Of a stretch of 64,000 bases of DNA, positions 34,613 to 43,418 are shown in pieces. Both the position numbers and the translations under genes were made by a program. Position 1 is the first letter of the stretch. Each line of letters starts with the position of its first letter. Source of the stretch: Gemmatimonadota bacterium (GTDB lineage Bacteria > Gemmatimonadota > Gemmatimonadetes > Palauibacterales > Palauibacteraceae); assembly GCA_029262175.1 (NCBI GenBank), contig JAJCZV010000073.1, positions 17,475 through 81,474 on the forward strand, read 5' to 3'. Below the pieces are notes generated by a model that searched no databases, was not told the DNA's origin, and saw only the letters and a program-made list of their open reading frames with translations.

Positions 34613-35488
34613 ATGAAGAACTCGAGCCTCTTGCAAGCGCAGAACCTTACGAAGCAGTTCGGCTCTGGTCGTACAAGCGTCCGCGCCGTCGACGATGTAT
34701 CCCTCGACATCGGAAAGGGCGAGGTCGTCGTGATCATGGGCCCGTCCGGATCAGGGAAGACGACGCTCTTGTCCATGATCGGTGGACTGATGCGGCCGAC
34801 CTCGGGATCCATTTTCATCGACGATGCCGACATCTCCGCGATGTCGGAGGCGCGTCTCCCGGGCATAAGGGCGCGGTACATCGGCTTCATATTTCAGGCA
34901 TTCAACCTTCTCGATGCACTGACGGTCGAGGAAAACATCCTTCTGCCGGCCCAGCTCGCGCCCGGCGGTGTGAAGGGGGCGCGCGGGCGCGTCGAGGACC
35001 TGCTCGTCCGACTCGATCTGGCGGCTCGCAGGGGGGCCTACCCCGGCACGCTCTCTGGCGGCGAGAAGCAACGCGTTGCCATCGCGCGGGCTTTGATCAA
35101 TCAAGCCCCGCTCGTGCTTGCGGACGAGCCCACGGGCAATCTCGACTCACAGAAGGGATCGGACGTGACGATGATCCTGCACGACGTCGCTCGAGACCAA
35201 GGATGCGCCGTCGTCGTCGTCACGCATGACGCCCGAATCGAGGAAGTTGCGGACCGTGTTCTCTGGTTGGCGGACGGTCGGCTTCGAGACCGTAAGTCGG
35301 AGATCCATTCGTGGGCACGCGACCCGGTGTGCGGTATGCGCGTGGACGAGTGGACTGCCGTGCACTTCGCGGAACATGGAGGCCGACGACTCGCCTTTTG
35401 CTCGCCGCGGTGCCTCCAGCGCTTCGAGGCGAATCCGGAGGCCTATGGGTCCGTAGATGCTCCGGCGGGAGGGGCGCTGCAATCATGA
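34613..35488 (+). CDS. ABC ATPase fused to a C-terminal YHS metal-binding domain
   Basis: This 291-residue protein has a LolD/MacB-type ATPase (residues 1-225) with Walker A GPSGSGKT (43-50), Q95, signature LSGGE (147-151), Walker B LVLADE (167-172) and H205. After a short linker comes a YHS domain (236-279) with DPVCGM and CSPRC, so Cys240, Cys263 and Cys267 could bind metal. LolD and MacB ATPases lack such a tail. The fusion suggests transport that senses or responds to copper or another soft metal. It sits between the permeases and the LolA-like gene, whose ATG overlaps its stop. Confidence 0.88.
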   Translation: MKNSSLLQAQNLTKQFGSGRTSVRAVDDVSLDIGKGEVVVIMGPSGSGKTTLLSMIGGLMRPTSGSIFIDDADISAMSEARLPGIRARYIGFIFQAFNLLDALTVEENILLPAQLAPGGVKGARGRVEDLLVRLDLAARRGAYPGTLSGGEKQRVAIARALINQAPLVLADEPTGNLDSQKGSDVTMILHDVARDQGCAVVVVTHDARIEEVADRVLWLADGRLRDRKSEIHSWARDPVCGMRVDEWTAVHFAEHGGRRLAFCSPRCLQRFEANPEAYGSVDAPAGGALQS

Positions 35489-36291
35489 TGGGGACTCGGC
35501 AGTCTGCACTCACGACCCTGGTCATCGCGATCCTGGCTCTCCCGGGTTCGCCGCTGGGTGGACAGCAAGGCGACGCGGTCGAGCGTGGACGTGAAGTCGC
35601 TTCGGAGGCCGATCGCCGAGCCCGCGGCTTCGGAGACTATCAGGCGCGAATGGAGATGATCCTGCTCGATCGCGGCGGGAAAGAGACTCGGCGGGAGCTC
35701 GACCTCCGGGTCTTTGAAGTCTCGCTGGATGAAGAGAAGACGCTCGTCTATTTCAACAGCCCCCGAGACATTCGCGGTACCGGACTTTTGACGTACTCGC
35801 ACCGAGATCGCGATAACGAGCAATGGCTGTATCTGCCGGCCCTACGCCGCACGAAGCGGATCTCCTCGACCGGACGTTCGTCTCCCTTCATGGGGAGCGA
35901 GTTCGCGTATGAGGATCTCGTGCCGATCCATGCGAATCAGTACGAGTATCGCTTCATACGAGAAGACGAACTCGAAGGATCGCCATGCTTCGTAGTCGAG
36001 CGTTATGCCAGCTACGACGGTACGGGCTATCGACGGCAACAACTGTGGATTGACGTCGCCGAATACCGAGTGATGCGAATCGATTCCTGGGACCTGCGTG
36101 ATCGCCTTGCCAAGACGCTGCACCTGAGTCGGTACACAAGATACCTCGATCGCCAGTGGCGGCCTGGCGAGGCGCGCATGGTGAACCATCTGACCGATGA
36201 GACGACGCTTCTGCGATGGCACGACTACCGGTTCGACACTGGTTTGAGGGAGAGCGACTTCAGTCGCGCGGCGCTCGGCCGTGTCAGATAG
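35485..36291 (+). CDS. LolA-like outer-membrane lipoprotein-sorting protein
   Basis: This 268-residue protein has a signal peptide (LVIAILALPGSPLGGQ). It shows the half-barrel pattern of LolA-like sorting proteins (PF17131-like): RARGFGDYQARMEMILLD, YFNSPRDIRGTGLLTYS, WLYLPALRRTKRIS and MGSEFAYEDLVP. Such proteins carry lipids or lipoprotein acyl chains across the periplasm. The ATG overlaps the ATPase-YHS stop, and its end overlaps the next gene by 11 bases. With the FtsX permeases it suggests lipid or lipoprotein export to the outer membrane. Confidence 0.85.
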   Translation: MMGTRQSALTTLVIAILALPGSPLGGQQGDAVERGREVASEADRRARGFGDYQARMEMILLDRGGKETRRELDLRVFEVSLDEEKTLVYFNSPRDIRGTGLLTYSHRDRDNEQWLYLPALRRTKRISSTGRSSPFMGSEFAYEDLVPIHANQYEYRFIREDELEGSPCFVVERYASYDGTGYRRQQLWIDVAEYRVMRIDSWDLRDRLAKTLHLSRYTRYLDRQWRPGEARMVNHLTDETTLLRWHDYRFDTGLRESDFSRAALGRVR

Positions 36292-37507
36292 AACGCTCGG
36301 CCGACGCAGCCTCGCGACCGCTCTGCTCATCGCCGCCATCTGGCTTCTCGACTTCGTACCACTCAGGGCCCAGTCGGCGGTCGAGTTCTTTGGGCATGTA
36401 GGTGCGGAGGTCCGCACGTTCTTTGCCGATCCGCTCGCACCGCAGCAGCCGCGATTACAGAGTTTCGCGCTCAAGTTTCAGCCTGGGCTCTCGCTAGCGC
36501 TCGGGGACGGGGTCGCCTTCAGCGCGATTGCATTCGTGGGACTGGACGCGAGCGATAGCCAGCGCTCCCATGTCGATGCACGAGAAGCTCGGGTTCGGGT
36601 CGACCACGGTCCGATCGCCGTGACGCTTGGAATCAACACCGTGTTCTGGGGTGTGACCGAGTCTCGCCACCTCGTCGACATCATCAATCAGACCGACTAT
36701 CTGGAGGACCTCGACGCCGACGAAAAATTCGGCCAGCTCATGGCGCTTTTCACCTACGATATGGGAAGTCTCGGCCTGGTCGATTTCTTCGTAATGAGCT
36801 GGTTCCGCCCGCAGCTATACCCGAGCAGCGAAGGGCGTCCGGGCGTGCCGGTGAGCGTTCGAGACGATTCCCCGGTGTACGAGTCCTCGCTTGGACGCTG
36901 GAACCCGGATGTCGCCCTCCGGTGGTCTCACAGCGTCGCCGAATTCGATTGGGCCGTGAGCTACTTTCACGGTACGGCTCGCGAGCCGGAGCTAATGCCC
37001 GGTGGCACTGCCGGGCAAGCGGTGCTGTTCCCCCGGTACAATCTGACTAACCAAGTGGGGCTAGAGATCCAGTGGACCAGGGGAGATTGGCTCTGGAAGG
37101 CCGAGAGCATTTTGCGGGAAGGGCAAGGACCCCTGTTCGTGGCAACGACCGTGGGGTTCGAGCACACGACAGTAGGCGTTTTCGGGACCGCGTCGGACCT
37201 GGGGCTCCTACTGGAACACAACTACGATGGTCGGGACAACCTGACCTTGAACTTCTACGACAACGACCTGTTCGGCGCTTTGCGGCTTTCGCTAAACGAC
37301 GTTCAGGGGAGCGAATTCCTGGCGGGAGTGCTCTTCGACGTGGAGTCCAAGGCGACCTTCGGCAACTTCGAGGCGAGCCGGCGACTGGGAGAACGGTTCG
37401 CGCTGCAACTTACCGGACGGTTGTTCCTGGCCAGCGACGAGACAGATCCCTTGTATTGGTTCCGGAGCGACGACTACTTGCAAGCGACCTTGGAGTACCA
37501 CTTCTAG
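36281..37507 (+). CDS. Outer-membrane beta-barrel protein (DUF1302-like)
   Basis: This 408-residue protein has a signal peptide ending near PLRAQ. Many amphipathic strands follow, with the segment GINTVFWGVTESRHLVDIINQTDYL being a hallmark of DUF1302-type barrels. The final residue is Phe (LEYHF), the outer-membrane sorting signal. The start is GTG at 36281, overlapping the LolA-like stop. It is the terminal gene of the ABC-YHS operon and would be the outer-membrane receiver or pore of that system. A hairpin terminator follows the stop directly. Confidence 0.8.
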   Translation: MSDRTLGRRSLATALLIAAIWLLDFVPLRAQSAVEFFGHVGAEVRTFFADPLAPQQPRLQSFALKFQPGLSLALGDGVAFSAIAFVGLDASDSQRSHVDAREARVRVDHGPIAVTLGINTVFWGVTESRHLVDIINQTDYLEDLDADEKFGQLMALFTYDMGSLGLVDFFVMSWFRPQLYPSSEGRPGVPVSVRDDSPVYESSLGRWNPDVALRWSHSVAEFDWAVSYFHGTAREPELMPGGTAGQAVLFPRYNLTNQVGLEIQWTRGDWLWKAESILREGQGPLFVATTVGFEHTTVGVFGTASDLGLLLEHNYDGRDNLTLNFYDNDLFGALRLSLNDVQGSEFLAGVLFDVESKATFGNFEASRRLGERFALQLTGRLFLASDETDPLYWFRSDDYLQATLEYHF

Positions 37508-37508
37508 G

Positions 37509-37534
37509 ACGTCCACAGAATTGGGACGTTTTCT
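37509..37534 (+). terminator. Hairpin terminator after the ABC-YHS operon
   Basis: ACGTCC (37509-37514) pairs with GGACGT (37524-37529) around a nine-base loop, followed by TTTCT. The stem is only six pairs, but it begins right after the last stop codon of a five-gene operon that meets an opposing gene. Confidence 0.5.
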
Positions 37535-37538
37535 GATT

Positions 37539-39473
37539 TCAACGCACCCGGCTGAGAGCGTCTCCGGCACCGAGGGTAGATCCGACCGCCTCCCCGAATG
37601 CCCACGCGATCACGAAGACCCCGATCATCGGTGTCGATAGGATCAGCTCGCGGCGGTACCGTGTGGATCGCCAAATGTTCGAGAAGATTCGCCAAGCCAG
37701 AACGGGCGGCAATGCGAACGACAGGGCCGCGTGGAAGAGGCGTTGCGGCCAGCTCTTTCCTGCGACAATGCTCCCGGCGTACGATCGCGAGTAGAGGTAT
37801 CTTTGCGAGAGATACTCCCCGAAACCGAAGTGTTTCTTGTGCCCGACTTCGATTTCCGGACGCGATATCAAGGGTAGGCCATCGCGTCGAAAGGCGTCGT
37901 GCAAACGATTCTCCCACCCACCCTCCGCGATCACGTCCCGATACTTTTCGAGAAGGGCATGTCGGTAGGTGACATTGTTGCCAGTCAGCCACTCGGCCGG
38001 ACCAGTAGAGGGCGAGAGACAGTGGCTGTACTCGCAGAGGAAGGACGCCCATTCGACGAGCCGGTTCCGGGCCGCGTTGTCGACAGAACCACCTACGACG
38101 AGGGCGCCCTCGGCATGCTGCGCCAGCATCCGCATCGCCCACTCGCGGGGAACGATCACGTGATCCTCGATCACCCCCACGACATCGCCGCTCGCCTCGT
38201 CGAACGCGAGGGCGCGAAGCTCGGGAATGGTCGTCGAAGGCGCGGCCTCCAGCAGCCGCACCGCCGGATAATCCTCAAGCCGCGTGCGGATCGAGTCGCC
38301 GATACGGTCGGCCACGAGGATCTCCAGGTCGACCCCGCCCTCTTGAGCGAGCAAGGCGTCGAGACATCCTTCGAGATCTCCCCAGCCGTTGACGGATGGG
38401 ACGACGACAGAGAGTCGACTCGCAAGTGACACCGCAGGGAAGACGGAGTCGTCGCGTTCGGCAAGCAGGATCTTCAGTTCGGCGGGAGTTCCTATGTCCT
38501 GATCGGGCTCCGCGGCGCCGCCTTCTAGATATCCTACGAACTCCCCCAGGCACCAGGCCGCGAAGAAGGTGCCGGTGAGCGGGAGGCTCCGCAAAAAGGC
38601 GTTTGGATCGTGGGCTCCGGCGGTACGCCATGCTCGGCGTAGAAGAACCAAGGGCAGAATCGGCGTGCTCGCGGCACGAAACAGCCTGCGAACGAGCCCC
38701 GCCTCCCCCACCCTCTTCCTTGCGTAGTTACGCCCGTGAGCGAACCGATCCCGGCAGAACGATCGAAATCCGTAGCGGCCGTTCTGGCGGACGGTGGCAC
38801 GATCGGCAAACACGAAGCGCCCGCCCGCCGAGCGCAGAGCATCGTGGACAACATTCTCCCACAGGCCTGCTCGATACCATTTTGCGATGTGAGGGACCAG
38901 CCGCTGGGCGTACGCGACGTTTGCCCCGGTCGGGGACGGCACCTCACCGAAGCTGCTCGCCCGCGGACCGAAGAATCCGTACTCGGAAAAGTAGGCGCCC
39001 CAATCGACCGACCGCTCCGTCTGAGCATTCTCCATCGGCCCCCCAACCACGTCGGCGCCGGCTGACAAGCGTTCCAGCATCGGTAGCAGCCAGCCGGCAG
39101 CGACGAGGCAATGATCCTCGGTCAAGACCGCGGTGCCAACAGAGATCTCGTTGAGAGCCAAGCCTCGGAGATGGGGAACGTCCGCCTTGTCAGGGGCGGC
39201 CACGAACTGGACCGTCGGGTACGACTCCCTAAGCTCGTCAAGGTCGCCGAGCGACTGAGGTCGGGCGACCACCACGGAGGCCCCTGGCACGCCGCTCGCC
39301 TCCGAAACGATGGAGTCGAGACACGCCCGGAGCAACGACTGCTTGCGGAACGAGGCCACCGCGATCGTGACGGTCCCCATGGTTTCAGCCGATCTCGAAT
39401 CCGCCCCGAGGCCCGGCTCTATCGATGCCCTGGCGGCACCGCTAGGGACTTCGGACTGTTCAGCCGCAGCCAT
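37539..39473 (-). CDS. Glycosyltransferase family 2-like protein with two tandem domains
   Basis: This 644-residue protein contains two copies of the same GT2-like unit, each followed by membrane-associated helices. Domain 1 (about 33-315) has VTIAVASFRKQSLLRACLDSI and LTEDHCLVAAGW. Domain 2 (about 365-640) has LSVVVPSVNGWGDLEGCLDAL and VIEDHVIVPREW. The EDH motifs sit where GT2 enzymes coordinate the sugar-nucleotide metal ion. Each half ends with a similar pair of helices (LTGTFFAAWCLGEFVGYL and MIGVFVIAWAFGEAVG). A single-unit homologue lies at 47055-47978. It is likely to add sugars to a surface glycan; the donor is unknown. Confidence 0.82.
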   Translation of the reverse strand: MAAAEQSEVPSGAARASIEPGLGADSRSAETMGTVTIAVASFRKQSLLRACLDSIVSEASGVPGASVVVARPQSLGDLDELRESYPTVQFVAAPDKADVPHLRGLALNEISVGTAVLTEDHCLVAAGWLLPMLERLSAGADVVGGPMENAQTERSVDWGAYFSEYGFFGPRASSFGEVPSPTGANVAYAQRLVPHIAKWYRAGLWENVVHDALRSAGGRFVFADRATVRQNGRYGFRSFCRDRFAHGRNYARKRVGEAGLVRRLFRAASTPILPLVLLRRAWRTAGAHDPNAFLRSLPLTGTFFAAWCLGEFVGYLEGGAAEPDQDIGTPAELKILLAERDDSVFPAVSLASRLSVVVPSVNGWGDLEGCLDALLAQEGGVDLEILVADRIGDSIRTRLEDYPAVRLLEAAPSTTIPELRALAFDEASGDVVGVIEDHVIVPREWAMRMLAQHAEGALVVGGSVDNAARNRLVEWASFLCEYSHCLSPSTGPAEWLTGNNVTYRHALLEKYRDVIAEGGWENRLHDAFRRDGLPLISRPEIEVGHKKHFGFGEYLSQRYLYSRSYAGSIVAGKSWPQRLFHAALSFALPPVLAWRIFSNIWRSTRYRRELILSTPMIGVFVIAWAFGEAVGSTLGAGDALSRVR

Positions 39474-39598
39474 CGTCGTCGTTCACCTCACGTCCTCGAC
39501 CCCCGCAGGGCTCGATCCGTCGGATCGAGCTTGCTCCCGCAGTCGGCGTTGCAAAAACTGGTCCGACAAGCATTTGCGGAACTCGGACTCCCGGACCG

Positions 39599-40603
39599 TC
39601 ATAGTTCGCTCGAAGGCCCCTGGACTTGAGCGAGCAACAAATCCCGCGCTCGGGCGACATCGAGCGCGTGAGCTTCGTCGAGCGGGACCAGCCCATGGTC
39701 GCCTACGGCCGCGTAGAATCTCGCGACGAGGGTCATGAGGCCGGGGAACGCCCATTCTTGGTTGGCGCCTCGCCTCGCCAGGTTCAAGCCGGCCGCAGTG
39801 ATAAACCCCGCGCCAACCAGAAAGGGGCGAAACGCCTTCCGGCGGCGGGACACGTGCCCCGCTTCCCGCACGGCGAACCCGTGGTAAAGATCGAAATGTA
39901 TGGTGCCTTCGCGACAAATGAGCCGCAGCGAGTTCCTGGTAGGACGCCCCGAGGCCGACAGCAGGATGCCGAGCCCGACCTCTCCCGCTTGTCCCATGAT
40001 GCGCCACTCACCCCAACCAGACCGTTGGGCATTCCATTGGTTTGGAAGCTCCTTCAACAGAACCTGCAGGAGCGAAAGCGGGTGGGGCAGAATCTCTCCA
40101 ACCAGCCGGTCCTTTTCCTCGGCCGGAAGTGCCTCGGCTCCGGCGGAGCAGGCCACGGCATCGACATGCACCAACCCGCCGGCGTCGGCGACGAGCGGTA
40201 GCGCGCGCTGGAAACCGTGCTGAAACGCGTATTGGTGGACCGGACACAGCAGTCGGCCGTGCTCGCGAGCGACGCGGTAGATGCGCTCCGTGACCGTCGC
40301 AGTGGGAGCGAGCGGCTTTTCGCACAACACGTGACACCCGCGCCTAAATGCCGCCGTCGCAAGGGCCTCGTGGGTGTGGGCCGGCGTACAGATATGCACC
40401 ACGTCCACCGCAGCCTCGGCCAGAGCGTCTTCGAGCGTACGGGTGGCCGCAGCGGACCGGAACTCACGCGCGATCTTGGCCGCCCGGGCCAGATCAGAAT
40501 CGACGAAGCCCACGACACGTGCCCCTGCTCGCTTCGCCGCGTGGGCATGCCACCGCCCCATCAACCCGGCTCCTACCACTAGTACGCGGGTAGGGGCCTT
40601 CAC
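39599..40603 (-). CDS. Gfo/Idh/MocA-family oxidoreductase
   Basis: This 334-residue protein starts with VLVVGAGLMGRWHAHAAKRAGA, an NAD(P)-binding Rossmann motif. HICTPAHTHEALATAA and CEKPLAPT, the Gfo/Idh/MocA signature with its catalytic Lys, follow. The second half is an alpha/beta dimerisation domain. Enzymes of this type oxidise or reduce sugar or UDP-sugar carbons for surface polysaccharides. The GTG start at 40603 overlaps the neighbouring stop (GTGA). A much longer open frame upstream is a shadow of that neighbour. It pairs with the other Gfo/Idh/MocA gene. Confidence 0.87.
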   Translation of the reverse strand: MKAPTRVLVVGAGLMGRWHAHAAKRAGARVVGFVDSDLARAAKIAREFRSAAATRTLEDALAEAAVDVVHICTPAHTHEALATAAFRRGCHVLCEKPLAPTATVTERIYRVAREHGRLLCPVHQYAFQHGFQRALPLVADAGGLVHVDAVACSAGAEALPAEEKDRLVGEILPHPLSLLQVLLKELPNQWNAQRSGWGEWRIMGQAGEVGLGILLSASGRPTRNSLRLICREGTIHFDLYHGFAVREAGHVSRRRKAFRPFLVGAGFITAAGLNLARRGANQEWAFPGLMTLVARFYAAVGDHGLVPLDEAHALDVARARDLLLAQVQGPSSEL

Positions 40604-41766
40604 AGCGCGGCGTTCTCGCCGGTTCCGAGCCGCACGGATCGTAGGTCCGTCGAGGCGGCGGGGAGGTGGACCCGATTTCCCGTTTCCGCCGACCGATAAC
40701 ATGCGGTGATCGTCTCGAGGACGTCTCGTCCCCAGGCGCCTGAGGTGGGTGGCTCGACTTCTCGGCTCCGAAGCGCCCTGACAGTTCCGGCGATCACGGT
40801 CCGCGTGGCCTCCACGTTGGGATTCGCTGGATTCCGGGCCAGGTATTCCCGGCGCGAACCTACTTCCTTCCAGGCCACCCCGGACTTGCCGAGTTCGACT
40901 CTCATGTGTGGCTTGGGCGCCCGCACCATCCCCACTGATACGCGAGCCCGCCCTCCAAAAGATGCCCGCAGCGAACTCTCCTCGAGGTCGACCCGAGCCT
41001 CGAAATACTGCCGGTCCCCCGGGGAGACGCGGCTCTGCGTGATCTGAGCGAGGCGGCCCCCGGAAAACTCCAAGGTGGCAAGCATGACGGCGTCCGTGCT
41101 CTCCGTCCCCATTGCCGATTGCGACGCGGATACGGCCCGCGGCTGTTCGCCGAAGACCGCCATCGCATAATCTACGAGGTGCGCTCCAGCCTCGTAGAGC
41201 GTGCGCTCCGTCAGCGCGGCGCGCCAGCCAGCCTCCGTCCCCGGCGGTCGGTTCACCAGTTGCCAGAGTTGTGCGAATCGCGGGACACCGTCTGCGCCCG
41301 AGAGGGCATGGTCGAGAACCGATCGAAGGATCGGCATCTCTTTGAACTCGTGGTTGAGCCCCACGACCAGATCCGCTCGGTCCGCCGCGGCCAAAACCTC
41401 CTCGGCTTCGGATACCGAAGGGGCGAACGGCTTCTCGACCAGCAAGTGGGCCCCGGACTCGATCGCGGTCAGACATAGGGAGTGGTGCGAATCCGGTGGC
41501 GTCGCCACGATGACGAGCTCGGGCGCCGTCTCTTCCAACGCTTCGCTCAAGGTCGAAAAACAGGGAGCCCCGCCGCGAAGTTCTGCCCACTTCTGCCGCT
41601 CGGCAGAAGGATCACACAAGGCCACGACCCGGGTTTCTGCCAGTCCCTCGAGGGCGGGCAGATGCAGGTCTGCACCGGCCTCACCCAACCCGACCACCGC
41701 TACGGTGACGGGGCCCGAGCGGGACTGAGAGCTACGGCCGCTCCCGGTTCGATTTGAAGAAGTCAC
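40600..41766 (-). CDS. Gfo/Idh/MocA-family oxidoreductase
   Basis: This 388-residue protein has the Rossmann motif VAVVGLGEAGADLHLPAL, then VIVATPPDSHHSLCLTAI and LVEKPFAPS with the family Lys. The second domain has GAHLVDYAMAVFGEQP, where the His is a conserved active-site residue. It is probably a sugar-nucleotide dehydrogenase for glycan synthesis. The N-terminal 18 residues are Ser/Arg-rich, so a later start is possible. Its stop overlaps the GTG of the second oxidoreductase. It diverges from the GT-C gene at 41946 over a 179-bp gap. Confidence 0.87.
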   Translation of the reverse strand: MTSSNRTGSGRSSQSRSGPVTVAVVGLGEAGADLHLPALEGLAETRVVALCDPSAERQKWAELRGGAPCFSTLSEALEETAPELVIVATPPDSHHSLCLTAIESGAHLLVEKPFAPSVSEAEEVLAAADRADLVVGLNHEFKEMPILRSVLDHALSGADGVPRFAQLWQLVNRPPGTEAGWRAALTERTLYEAGAHLVDYAMAVFGEQPRAVSASQSAMGTESTDAVMLATLEFSGGRLAQITQSRVSPGDRQYFEARVDLEESSLRASFGGRARVSVGMVRAPKPHMRVELGKSGVAWKEVGSRREYLARNPANPNVEATRTVIAGTVRALRSREVEPPTSGAWGRDVLETITACYRSAETGNRVHLPAASTDLRSVRLGTGENAAL

Positions 41767-41945
41767 GCGCTCTCCCCGTCTTTATCCAGCGCCCCAAGAA
41801 ACGACGTGAGAAGCAAGATGCGATCCAATTTGCACGACGCGGCCGCGAGATAGAAACGGTGTAATCGTATTCAGGATGGCAAGTTGGCTCACGTCTTGCG
41901 AATCGCGCCGGGCAAGGCGGAGAGTAACGCTGGCAGGAGAGACGC

Positions 41946-43418
41946 GTGACACCCGGTGATGTGACCCGTGTGCCTAAAACGGAAGGTGCCGCAAAAAGAG
42001 GAGTCCTCGGACTCCTCATGCTCGCTGCAGGTCTTCGTCTCTACCGCCTAGACGCGCAGTTATGGCTCGACGAGATCAGCGCGTTGGTGGAGAGCATTCA
42101 GCGACCGGTCGCGCAGATCGTCACGGAGTGGCCCGGTGTATCGAGCCACGTGCTCTACGAAATCCTCGCCCGTCTCAGTAGTCTTGCGCTCGGTTGGAGC
42201 CCGTTTTCCCTGCGGCTGCCGTCGGCGGCGTTCGGAGTTGCCGGGGTTGGGGCTATCTACCTGTTGGCCCGGCGTTTCGAGGGTCCCCGCTGCGGACTCT
42301 TCGTCGGCGCTCTTATGGCCGTCTCGTATCACCACGTATTCTATTCACAGAATGCGCGCGGTTATACGGCTCTCATCTTCCTGTCTCTGATCTCGTTCAT
42401 CTTCGTTCTTCGGTTCGTCGACTCTTCTCGAATTTCTACAAGAGACGGGTCGATCTACGCGGTGGTGAATGCGCTGCTCGCCTACGTGCAGCCGTTCGGC
42501 GTTTTTGTACCGGCGTCGAACTTCCTCATCGCACTCGGGTTGTGGTTCGGATGGAGGGCCGAGGGAACGAAGGCGAGATTTCCGCTTCGCTCGTTCACGG
42601 TCGCGACAGCGGTGGCGGCGGCGATCACGGCCGTCCTCTACCTGCCCTTCGTGCCTGGTATGATGGCCCACGCGCGGACCGGTGTGACCAGCGAGGCCGA
42701 GGGACCGAAGCTCGGGGTCGGGCTCGCGAGCGAAGTGCTGGAGGGACTTTCCGCGGCGTTCGGTGGGCCGCTCGGTCTGGTCATCGTGGCCATTCTGGGC
42801 GCGCTGGGCTTCGCGCTGTGGGCGCGGGAGCACCGGCTCGCCGCCCTCGTCCTCGCGCTACCGCCCCTGCTCGAGGCACTCGTGTTCGCCGTCGCCGGGT
42901 TCGGGCTCCACCCGCGGTACTTTGCGGTGGCGCTTCCCGTGGTGTTCCTCGTTGCCGGACATCTCGTGTTTCGACTCGCGGGCTTGGCTGCGGGAGCGAT
43001 TGCGAAGCGACGGCCCGAGACGATGGCGACCGCGGCTCTCGCCGTTTGCGTCCTGGTCTCCGCGATACCGCTCGTTTCCTATTACCGACTCCCAAAGCAG
43101 GACTTTCGCGGAGCGTATGAACTGATCGAAGCCGAGGCAGCGAGCGGCGATGCTCGGGTGGGGATCCAGTCTGCTGGGACTGCGTTGGGCGGCTATTATG
43201 ATCCAGCTTACGTCAAGATCGAATCGGTTGCCGACCTGAAAACGGCGGAGGCCACGGGGGAAGCGACCTGGGTGGTCATGACGCTCGAACGACTTACCGA
43301 AAGGGTGCAGCCCGATCTGTATGGACAGGTTCTCGATCGCTACGAGCTCGTTCGCCGGTTCCCCGGCTCGGTCGGAGATGGCGACGTGACCGTATACCGT
43401 CGGCAGTCGCTCCCTTGA
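41946..43418 (+). CDS. GT-C family membrane glycosyltransferase (ArnT/GT39-like)
   Basis: This 490-residue protein has about ten membrane helices. The first periplasmic loop carries the acidic motif LWLDEISALVE, where GT-C enzymes place their catalytic Asp. The following segment SPFSLRLPSAAFGVAGVGAIYLLARR is typical of ArnT/PMT-like proteins. A soluble C-terminal part ends the protein. It would use a polyprenyl-phosphate sugar as donor, supplied by the DPM-like enzyme encoded next. The start is GTG at 41946 with AGGAGAG upstream. It overlaps the next start (TTGA). Confidence 0.82.
   Translation: MTPGDVTRVPKTEGAAKRGVLGLLMLAAGLRLYRLDAQLWLDEISALVESIQRPVAQIVTEWPGVSSHVLYEILARLSSLALGWSPFSLRLPSAAFGVAGVGAIYLLARRFEGPRCGLFVGALMAVSYHHVFYSQNARGYTALIFLSLISFIFVLRFVDSSRISTRDGSIYAVVNALLAYVQPFGVFVPASNFLIALGLWFGWRAEGTKARFPLRSFTVATAVAAAITAVLYLPFVPGMMAHARTGVTSEAEGPKLGVGLASEVLEGLSAAFGGPLGLVIVAILGALGFALWAREHRLAALVLALPPLLEALVFAVAGFGLHPRYFAVALPVVFLVAGHLVFRLAGLAAGAIAKRRPETMATAALAVCVLVSAIPLVSYYRLPKQDFRGAYELIEAEAASGDARVGIQSAGTALGGYYDPAYVKIESVADLKTAEATGEATWVVMTLERLTERVQPDLYGQVLDRYELVRRFPGSVGDGDVTVYRRQSLP

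Noticed and set aside
40604..41590. An open frame extending the 39.6-kb Gfo/Idh/MocA gene far upstream, giving a 663-residue product
   Set aside because: The extension overlaps the second oxidoreductase gene in another frame and is Arg/Gly-rich. The Rossmann motif starts right after the GTG at 40603.
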